DNA from: Bacteroidia bacterium
GTDB lineage: Bacteria > Bacteroidota > Bacteroidia > Chitinophagales > Saprospiraceae
Assembly: GCA_030426765.1 (NCBI GenBank)
Contig: JAUHXV010000021.1
Location: 1 to 50,174 of the forward strand
Reading direction: 5' to 3'
DNA length: 50,174 nt
Positions 44,575 to 50,174 of the stretch are shown here, piece by piece. The notes below the pieces were generated by a model that was given only the letters and a program-made list of their open reading frames with translations, searched no databases and had not been told where the DNA came from. Each line of letters begins with the position of its first letter. Within the stretch, counting starts at the first letter, position 1. The translations under genes and the position numbers were made by a program.

Positions 44575-46704
44575 ATGAGTTTTGAAACGAAAAATCTGAG
44601 GAATGTGGTGTTGCTGGGGCATAGCGGCTCCGGAAAAACGTTGTTTGTTGAAAGCATGTTGTTTGAATCCGGAGCCATCTCGAGAAGAGGAACCATCGAA
44701 GGAAAAAACACAGCCTCCGATTACACCAAAATAGAACAGGACAGAGGAAATTCATTATTCAGTTCACTCATGCACGCAGAGTGGCGTGGCAATAAGATCA
44801 ATATCATTGACACACCGGGATACGATGACTTTGTCGGAGAAGTGATCGCCTCCATGAAAGTAGCCGATACCGCCGTGATGCTCGTCAATGCCTCCAATGG
44901 TGTAGAAGTAGGTACTGAGCTGCTTTGGGAATACATCGAAAAATTCAATACCCCTTGCCTGTTTGTCATCAACCAGGTGGACCACGATAAAGCAAATTTC
45001 GAATCATCTTTGGAACAAATCAAAGCGCGTTTCGGGCCCAAAGTATTACCCGTGCAATATCCGCTTGAAACCGGAAGTGGTTTTAATACGATCGTCGATG
45101 CCCTGCGCATGGTCATGTATGTATTTCCTCCCGATGGCGGCAAGCCTGAAAAAGAAACCATCCCGGAAAGTGAAGTGGCTCGTGCACAGGCGATGCATAT
45201 GGCACTGGTCGAAGCTGCCGCAGAAAACGATGAAGGCCTGATGGAAAAGTATTTTGATGAAGGCAGCCTGAATGAGGAAGAATTGGCGGAGGGATTAAAT
45301 ATCGCTTTGGCCAACCAGGAGATTTTTCCCGTTTTCTGTGCGTCCGGACAACGCAATATGGGCAGCGGTCGCATTATGGGTTTTATCAATGACATCGGCC
45401 CTTCCCCTGCTGACAGACCACATCCTTTGAATACAGAAGGCAAACCCATCCCGCCCGATGCATCTGCACCGACGGAGATCTTCATTTATAAAACGACTAC
45501 AGAACCACAGGTAGGGAATGTGTCCTATTTTAAAGTATTCTCAGGAACCGTAAAACCTGGTGATGACCTGATCAATCTTGGAAAAGGGAATCACGAACGC
45601 ATTTCTCAAATCTATGTGTCGGAAGGCAAAAACCGCGAAGCAGTTTCAGCGCTGAAAGCCGGTGACCTGGGCGTGACCGTTAAGCTGAAGGAAAGCCATA
45701 CCAACAATACACTTGCATCAAAAGGCGTCAATGCTTCTGTAGAAGAAATTCACTTCCCTGAACCGCGTATTCGGGTAGCGGTCACGACGGACAACAAAGG
45801 GGATATCGAAAAACTGGCCAAAGCACTCCATACGACGCATGAGGAGGATCCTACCCTGATCATTGAGCAATCTTCCGAACTCAAACAAATGCTACTGCAT
45901 GGCCAGGGGCAATTGCATCTTGATTTAATCAAGTCAAGAATTGAAAGTCTGTACGGCATCGACCTCAATTTTGAAACGCCTAATATTCCATATCGCGAGA
46001 CGATCACGAAAGAGGCCAATGAAGTGTACCGTCATAAAAAACAAACGGGTGGTTCAGGACAATTTGCGGAAGTACACATACGTATCGAGCCCTATCATGA
46101 AGGCATGCCCGATCCACACGGCCTGACCGTGCGGAACAAAGAAATCGAAACGCTTCCCTGGGGCGGAACCCTGGCTTTCTATTGGTGCATCGTCGGAGGT
46201 TCGATCGATGCCAAGTTCAGCAACGCCATTAAGAAAGGGGTCATGAATAAAATGACCGAAGGCCCATTGACCGGTTCGCATTGTCGCGATATTCGCGTAT
46301 GTGTTTACGACGGAAAGATGCACCCTGTGGATTCCAATGACATGGCCTTTCAACTGGCAGGTACTGCCGCTTTTAAAGCAGCATTCCAACAAGCAGGACC
46401 TCAGCTACTGGAACCGATTTATCATATATCCATTTTATGTCAGGACGATGTGATGGGCGACGTCATGGGCGATCTGCAGACCCGACGCGCGATCATCATG
46501 GGGATGGAACGAGAAGGCCATTATCAGAAAATTCTCGCCCATGTTCCGCTGGCCGAACTTCATGATTATTCTTCCAGTCTGCGCTCGCTGACCCAGGGGA
46601 AAGCAAAATTTTCCATGAAGCTCACCGATTATCAGCAGGTTCCGGGAGACATTCAGCAAAAGCTGGTGACTGCGTATCAGGAACATGCGCATGATGATCA
46701 TTAA
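44575..46704 (+). CDS. Elongation factor G-like GTPase (EF-G2-type paralogue)
   Basis: A 710-residue translational GTPase with all five EF-G-like domains. The start at ATG 44575 (MSFETKNLRNVVLLGHSGSGKT) removes a 22-codon hydrophobic extension that is not part of the family. G-motifs differ from true EF-G: G1 GHSGSGKT (15-22) instead of AHIDAGKT, G3 DTPGYDDF with Tyr83 where EF-G has the catalytic His, and G4 NQVD (133-136) instead of NKxD. Domain IV-V segments HKKQTGGSGQFAEVHI and HPVDSNDMAFQLAGTAAFKAAF are present. These features fit the EF-G2/EF-G-like subfamily, which may lack translocase activity. Alone in its transcript. Confidence 0.92.
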   Translation: MSFETKNLRNVVLLGHSGSGKTLFVESMLFESGAISRRGTIEGKNTASDYTKIEQDRGNSLFSSLMHAEWRGNKINIIDTPGYDDFVGEVIASMKVADTAVMLVNASNGVEVGTELLWEYIEKFNTPCLFVINQVDHDKANFESSLEQIKARFGPKVLPVQYPLETGSGFNTIVDALRMVMYVFPPDGGKPEKETIPESEVARAQAMHMALVEAAAENDEGLMEKYFDEGSLNEEELAEGLNIALANQEIFPVFCASGQRNMGSGRIMGFINDIGPSPADRPHPLNTEGKPIPPDASAPTEIFIYKTTTEPQVGNVSYFKVFSGTVKPGDDLINLGKGNHERISQIYVSEGKNREAVSALKAGDLGVTVKLKESHTNNTLASKGVNASVEEIHFPEPRIRVAVTTDNKGDIEKLAKALHTTHEEDPTLIIEQSSELKQMLLHGQGQLHLDLIKSRIESLYGIDLNFETPNIPYRETITKEANEVYRHKKQTGGSGQFAEVHIRIEPYHEGMPDPHGLTVRNKEIETLPWGGTLAFYWCIVGGSIDAKFSNAIKKGVMNKMTEGPLTGSHCRDIRVCVYDGKMHPVDSNDMAFQLAGTAAFKAAFQQAGPQLLEPIYHISILCQDDVMGDVMGDLQTRRAIIMGMEREGHYQKILAHVPLAELHDYSSSLRSLTQGKAKFSMKLTDYQQVPGDIQQKLVTAYQEHAHDDH

Positions 46705-46944
46705 TGGATCTGAAGCTCTAACCAATTTATACCCGAAGGCATTTCATGCGAATCAATTTTGATTGGCTGTGAACGAGACGGCGTTGTCGTGCGTTTCTAT
46801 TCATGAACAGTGCGTCCAGGCGATTCGGGTCTGATTTCTGCGCGTATTGGAATTTGGCTTTCCGACCACTGTGTGACCAGCGGGGTTTTTGATGAAGAGG
46901 CACCGGGAGACGACTAAAACTCGTTTTAACGCGAATTCGATATG

Positions 46945-46952
46945 TATCTTTG
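46945..46952 (+). promoter_or_regulatory. -7 promoter element for the exported glutaredoxin
   Basis: TATCTTTG fits TAnnTTTG and lies 15 bp before the ATG at 46967. The rest of the 262 bp gap after the EF-G-like gene shows no gene. Confidence 0.6.
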
Positions 46953-46966
46953 AAAAAATTTTGATC

Positions 46967-47632
46967 ATGAAAACCTATATCGTTTTATTTGCCACCCTTG
47001 TGCTTTCCGTTTGCGCATTCGGGCAGGAGCATGACATTGAAATTTTTGAGAAAAAAGAAGGCAATCAAAACATTGTCATGGCTCGAAATATAGGGAAGGT
47101 GTCATACCTCGTGACCCTGAATATCGAAGCAGAAGGCATGATTGTCAATCCGGGGATTAAAGTTGAAGCAGTAGTTCCTCCCGGCTATATGCAATCTCTG
47201 GCTACCCTTGAACCCAAACCTGGCGTAGGGTGGTCGTACGGATATGATGTTTCGTTTGTCGAATACGTCGGAGAGCTGCCGACTCCGGAAAAAGATAAGT
47301 TGGCATCGGACCAAAGTACAGAAACTAATTCTTCAGTAGAAGTACCGGTGCCGCCGGCCACTGCTTCCTCCACTGATGCTGCGATCGTCGTCTACACGCG
47401 TCAGGGTTGTGGCCGATGTTCATTTATAAAAAAAGAATTGAAGAAAAAGGAAATCGCCTTTGCAGAAGTGGATGTCAACAGCGGCGTTCCCGAAGCTGAT
47501 GATATGTGGAAGTTACTTCGCGAAAGTGGTTTTACGGGCACCAGCGTCACGATGCCGGTGGTAAAAGTCAGGGGCGAATTGCATTACAACATTAAAGACA
47601 TGAATGCCTTTATAAATGATCTCGAGCAGTAG
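46967..47632 (+). CDS. Exported glutaredoxin-domain protein
   Basis: A 221-residue protein with a signal peptide (1-19, SVCAFGQ), an N-terminal beta-rich domain I do not recognise (about 20-105; IEIFEKKEGNQNIVMARN, LEPKPGVGWSYGYDVSFVEY), a flexible Pro/Ala/Ser/Thr linker (about 110-137) and a glutaredoxin domain at about 138-221 (AIVVYTRQGCGRCSFIKKEL, C148/C151; cis-Pro segment SVTMPVVKV). The redox pair is CGRC rather than CPYC. Glutaredoxins are normally cytoplasmic, so an exported one with a second domain is uncommon. The ATG at 46967 is used; a longer frame to 46889 would destroy the signal peptide. Confidence 0.87.
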   Translation: MKTYIVLFATLVLSVCAFGQEHDIEIFEKKEGNQNIVMARNIGKVSYLVTLNIEAEGMIVNPGIKVEAVVPPGYMQSLATLEPKPGVGWSYGYDVSFVEYVGELPTPEKDKLASDQSTETNSSVEVPVPPATASSTDAAIVVYTRQGCGRCSFIKKELKKKEIAFAEVDVNSGVPEADDMWKLLRESGFTGTSVTMPVVKVRGELHYNIKDMNAFINDLEQ

Positions 47633-47656
47633 GTGATCAAAATAAATTTTGATCAC
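47633..47656. terminator. Perfect palindromic hairpin directly after the glutaredoxin stop codon
   Basis: GTGATCAAAAT and ATTTTGATCAC are perfect 11-bp arms around AA, starting at the base after TAG. Without a T tract it may be a weak terminator or a stabilising 3' hairpin. Confidence 0.55.
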
Positions 47657-47686
47657 ATCTGAGTCAATATCAAGATACCTTTCTTA

Positions 47687-48061
47687 TTACTTTTTTCACG
47701 TGTCCTGAAACCGACAGTGTTTCAGGATTGCCATCCTGCAATATGTTAATTGCAGGACACGAAAAAGTATCCGCCTCAGGCGGACTAGTTAAGTAAAAAC
47801 GTCCTTTACTGAGTTTAACATCGCTATGATACTTTAAACGTGAAAAAGATACAGGTCTGTTACTTTTTTCACGTGTCCTGAAACCGAAAGTGTTTCAGGA
47901 TTGCCATCCTGTAATATGTTAATTGCAGGACACGAAAAAGTATCCGCCTGTGGTGGGCTAATCAAGTACAAATTTCACTTATACTTTGCTTAGCAACTGT
48001 ATGCTATTATAAATGTGAAAATGGCACAGATTTGTTACTTTTTTCATCGCCAAAAAAGTAA
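47687..48061. repeat. Structured ~174-bp tandem repeat (two copies plus partial third)
   Basis: Copy 1 starts at 47687, copy 2 at 47860 and a partial copy at 48035 (TTACTTTTTTC in all). Each full copy contains TCCTGAAAC/GTTTCAGGA (hairpin 1), TCCTGCAAT or TCCTGTAAT/ATTGCAGGA (hairpin 2), and CCGCC/GG(C or T)GG (hairpin 3), all enclosed by CACG-flanked TACTTTTT and AAAAAGTA arms. The partial third copy has an 11-bp perfect arm pair GTTACTTTTTT/AAAAAAGTAAC. No protein-coding frame is supported. Confidence 0.85.
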
Positions 48062-48468
48062 CCAAAAAGTCTAGTCGCGCTAAAAACTCCCTTTTAGCTC
48101 TTTTCTTTTTCTGTTATACTGAGGAGGATTTAAAGTTCTTTCTTCGCTCTTTCTTCTTTTTGCTCTTGCGAACACAAAAAGAAGGCACCAGGTTGGTCAA
48201 ACAGTTTAGCGCGACAGGACTTATCTGGTAGAAATTAACTTTTCAAAACCACATAAAAAATAATCTCCCAACGGGAAATGTCCTCCGTGTACTCCGCACA
48301 TTCTGTTCCGATCCATCGGGATCAAACAGATGAGCGAGGCGAATCTAATCCCAAATAACCTGATGCGAGACAAGGAATCAAATATCCGGGACAGCTGTGA
48401 TCTCGAGCTGTAAATGAGTCAAGATTGCCGTTCACGTGCATACGGCATGAAGGTACCTGGGAATGGTT
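48062..48468. other. Intergenic region after the structured repeat
   Basis: About 400 bp with no supportable gene. Begins with pyrimidine-rich, repeat-like DNA (CTAAAA/TTTTAG hairpin near 48080, CTTTCTTCTTTTTGCTC), and contains a CCGAT/ATCGG inverted repeat near 48315. It looks like degenerate dispersed-repeat sequence. Confidence 0.4.
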
Positions 48469-48963
48469 CTAAAAGGTTAAGTCCACCACACGCAGTCTTC
48501 GCTTTTTACCGATTTTGTATTTGATCGGTGCGAAGAGTTTTCGAGCGGCCGTACCGACAGCAAAATTGATCACGCCAAATTCCATTCCGCCTTGAGAAAA
48601 TTCAGGATTTCCTGATACCGTATACCATACATCTCCAAAAAACATGGAGATACCTCCCGCTTGCAAGGCTCCGCCCAGAATATTTACCAGCGTGCGTTGT
48701 CGTTTTAGTTTGATTCTGTCGATATCCTTAATGTCCACCCAGGCCTCGCCTAGCAGGATAAGTTGCCCATTGACATCCAGATCATAGATCGTCCGAGTGT
48801 ACCAGCCGGCGCGATCTTCTTTCAGTTGAAAAGTGAGTTCGTCATACATTTCTATCCGCTGGGTAACGGGGCTTCCTCTCAACTCAATAAGCAACACCTT
48901 TTGGGCTTGTCCTGAAGGAAGATAAAAAACGAATAGCAGGAGGCAAACGGCGATGTATTTCAT
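48469..48963 (-). CDS. Hypothetical exported protein
   Basis: A 164-residue protein with a signal peptide (1-20, LPSGQAQ). The mature part has beta-strand-rich segments (ITLLIELRGSPVTQRIEMY-like start, LILLGEAWVDIKDIDRI) then a hydrophobic glycine-rich helix (ILGGALQAGGISMFFGDVWY) and a basic C-terminus. I do not recognise the family. It lies 23 bp from the end of the rnpA gene and is on the same strand, so it may be cotranscribed with it. Confidence 0.8.
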   Translation of the reverse strand: MKYIAVCLLLFVFYLPSGQAQKVLLIELRGSPVTQRIEMYDELTFQLKEDRAGWYTRTIYDLDVNGQLILLGEAWVDIKDIDRIKLKRQRTLVNILGGALQAGGISMFFGDVWYTVSGNPEFSQGGMEFGVINFAVGTAARKLFAPIKYKIGKKRRLRVVDLTF

Positions 48964-48985
48964 GGTGGATGCAATTCAAAATCAA

Positions 48986-49375
48986 TCATGGTGAAAGATG
49001 TTTGACCATGGCTTCCAACGCCAGGACGAGTTGCTTCTGTATCAAATCCAGTGGTTTAATCTCATTGCCAGTGTATATCAGTGCCAAGTCAAGATGAAGG
49101 TCCGGAGGTACCTGCTTAAGAAATGTAAGTTTGTGCAAACGATATGCTTCCCGCATGAGGCGTTTCACCCTGTTACGATCCACCGCCCGGGGAAACTTCC
49201 TTCGCGGTACGGAAAACATCACCTGTACCGGGCTTAAGCGGTTTGGGTCGGGGTCAGTTGTTCGCCACACCACGCGAACAGGATGTTTCGATAGTCCCTG
49301 CCCTTCTTTGAAAAGGATATCAATGGCTTTTCGCGAGGACAGTCTTTCTGATTTCGAAAGGGTAAAACGAAGCAT
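48986..49375 (-). CDS. rnpA: Ribonuclease P protein component
   Basis: The protein subunit of RNase P, which helps the catalytic RNA mature tRNA 5' ends. It has the RNR motif region VPRRKFPRAVDRNRVKRLMREAYR, the family signature, and the N-terminal FTLSKSERLSSRKAIDILFKEG. The start is taken at ATG 49375; an adjacent ATG (49378) and a GTG at 49402 are alternatives, giving 129 to 138 residues. rpmH is upstream as in most bacteria, but a 147 bp gap with a terminator-like hairpin separates them. dnaA and yidC are not adjacent, and yidD is 16 kb away. Confidence 0.92.
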   Translation of the reverse strand: MLRFTLSKSERLSSRKAIDILFKEGQGLSKHPVRVVWRTTDPDPNRLSPVQVMFSVPRRKFPRAVDRNRVKRLMREAYRLHKLTFLKQVPPDLHLDLALIYTGNEIKPLDLIQKQLVLALEAMVKHLSP

Positions 49376-49453
49376 CATCAAATATACAATTCCGAACCCC
49401 ACCTGTCAGTCGGGCGCGGGTGATGGAATAGGAAAAAGAGACTGGCGGGTATA

Positions 49454-49488
49454 AAAAAAGCCTCAACATCTGTTGAAGCTCTTTTTTT
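49454..49488. terminator. Bidirectional terminator-like hairpin between rpmH and rnpA
   Basis: GCCTCAACA/TGTTGAAGC (49460-49478; one mismatch, 2-nt centre) is flanked by an A-run on the left and T7 on the right. On the minus strand it can end or attenuate the rpmH transcript before rnpA. Confidence 0.65.
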
Positions 49489-49521
49489 CGTGCAAACGCT
49501 GCTCGCGTTTTTTATGCTGTA

Positions 49522-49677
49522 CTATTTCACCCGCATGGTATCAGAAACAGTCAGTCTGTGTCTGCCTCGGGCGCGACGCGCAGAAAGAACTTTCCGTCCG
49601 GCTTTCGTACTCATACGAGAGCGGTATCCGTGCTTGTTGATTCTCTTCTTCCGGGAGGGTTGAAATGTCCTTTTCAT
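49522..49677 (-). CDS. rpmH: 50S ribosomal protein L34
   Basis: The 51-residue L34 protein. It starts [20 protein letters not shown] and continues [19 protein letters not shown], the universal L34 sequence, ending in TMRVK. Basic, no membrane segment. Upstream is the promoter element TACATTTG at 49727-49734. It precedes rnpA in the normal order but is separated from it by a terminator-like hairpin. Confidence 0.97.
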   Translation of the reverse strand: MKRTFQPSRKKRINKHGYRSRMSTKAGRKVLSARRARGRHRLTVSDTMRVK

Positions 49678-49726
49678 CGCTGTTAAATGTCTTTATATAT
49701 TCAGTCCGCTCGGTTAAAAGCGGGCA

Positions 49727-49734
49727 CAAATGTA
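49727..49734 (-). promoter_or_regulatory. -7 promoter element for rpmH
   Basis: Reads TACATTTG on the minus strand, 50 bp before the rpmH ATG. Confidence 0.6.
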
Positions 49735-49821
49735 CTTATTTTTTAAAAAAAAATGCCTCTTTTTCGGAAAAAACGTCATTTTCCGGGGCCAATTTTCATG
49801 CCGAAACCTGACCAGACTCCT

Positions 49822-50174
49822 TTATCCATTCATGGAAATCAGAAATTCCTCGTTGGTTTTGGTATTGATCATGTGTTTTCTCAGGATAAACATACGCTGG
49901 AGAATCGCTTCGTCAAGCAGCAGTTCTTCCCTTCGGGTACTGGACTTCGTAAGGTCGATCGACGGATACATACGGCGGTTGGCCAGCGAACGGTCGAGCT
50001 GGAGCTCCATATTACCTGTGCCTTTAAACTCTTCGAAGATGACGCCGTCCATTTTGGAGCCGGTATCAATAAGCGCTGTGGCCAGCACGGTAAGTGATCC
50101 GCCGTGCTCGATATTCCGGGCGGCACCAAAAAACTGCTTGGGCTTGTGGAGCGCGTTAGCTTCCACCCCTCCGG
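49822..50174 (-). CDS. rho: Transcription termination factor Rho (N-terminal part outside window)
   Basis: The C-terminal 117 residues of the RNA-dependent helicase Rho, running off the window edge. The visible part contains [50 protein letters not shown] and [20 protein letters not shown], which are the Q- and R-loop regions of Rho, ending in [11 protein letters not shown]. The Walker A and N-terminal domain lie outside. The next gene inward is rpmH, on the same strand but with its own promoter. Confidence 0.95.
   Translation of the reverse strand, partial: GGVEANALHKPKQFFGAARNIEHGGSLTVLATALIDTGSKMDGVIFEEFKGTGNMELQLDRSLANRRMYPSIDLTKSSTRREELLLDEAILQRMFILRKHMINTKTNEEFLISMNG

Noticed and set aside
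47687..48061. CRISPR array
   Set aside because: Units are about 174 bp, are mostly repeat rather than repeat plus unique spacer, and no cas gene is near.
49541..49729. 62-residue frame overlapping rpmH
   Set aside because: A different frame of the same DNA; the 51-residue L34 at 49522-49677 is the real gene.

Overview
This 50.2 kb window looks like a chromosomal segment of a Bacteroidota bacterium, most likely from the Saprospiria/Lewinella side of the phylum. The pointers are three proteins ending in a type IX secretion (T9SS) type A sorting domain, a SusC-like TonB-dependent receptor with a carboxypeptidase-regulatory N-domain, an Omp28/DUF6029/TlpA cluster, PadR-PspC, a split F-type ATP synthase operon with a periplasmic extension on subunit a, and repeated TAnnTTTG (-7) promoter elements instead of E. 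coli-type signals. Almost everything is housekeeping chromosome. I see no prophage, integrase, transposase, CRISPR array, rRNA or tRNA.

Layout. 1-7.2 kb: 3' part of a MtaB-type methylthiotransferase, an RprXY-like two-component pair, PadR-PspC, release factor 3, an M48 protease and a QueD/PTPS-family enzyme. 7.3-10.2 kb: two T9SS-secreted proteins. 10.3-13.1 kb: an overlapping gene pair for an FAD oxidoreductase (with no ordinary start codon) and a membrane polyferredoxin. 13.1-15.3 kb: lipoprotein-ABC ATPase-permease. 15.5-20.9 kb: atpBEFHAG read leftward, with no beta/epsilon genes here. 21.1-26.1 kb: rny, zapA, a small coiled-coil protein and pheT. 26.2-29.3 kb: Omp28-like lipoprotein and DUF6029 barrel, divergent from a TlpA thioredoxin. 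29.6-34.6 kb: recQ, aroQ, a CAT-like acetyltransferase, yidD and ahcY. 34.9-44.3 kb: TonB-like protein, a 949-residue TonB-dependent receptor and a 1394-residue T9SS protein built from three near-identical ~430-residue repeats, divergent from a PhoB-like response regulator. 44.6-47.6 kb: EF-G-like GTPase and exported glutaredoxin. 47.6-48.5 kb: a long non-coding stretch with a structured ~174 bp repeat. 48.5-50.2 kb: small exported protein, rnpA, rpmH and the C-terminus of Rho.

The most interesting places are: (i) the PhoB-like regulator/triple-repeat protein/TonB receptor locus, whose divergent promoter carries two pairs of TTTACA repeats at exact 11 bp spacing, the geometry of a PhoB-family operator; (ii) the FAD oxidoreductase-polyferredoxin module, whose reading frame has only CTG/ATC/ATT codons where a start is needed; (iii) a perfect 26 bp palindrome at the predicted pheT transcription start; (iv) the multi-hairpin repeat at 47.7-48.06 kb; and (v) the Omp28-DUF6029-TlpA exported thiol cluster. 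All functional statements come from reading motifs by eye; no database search was run.
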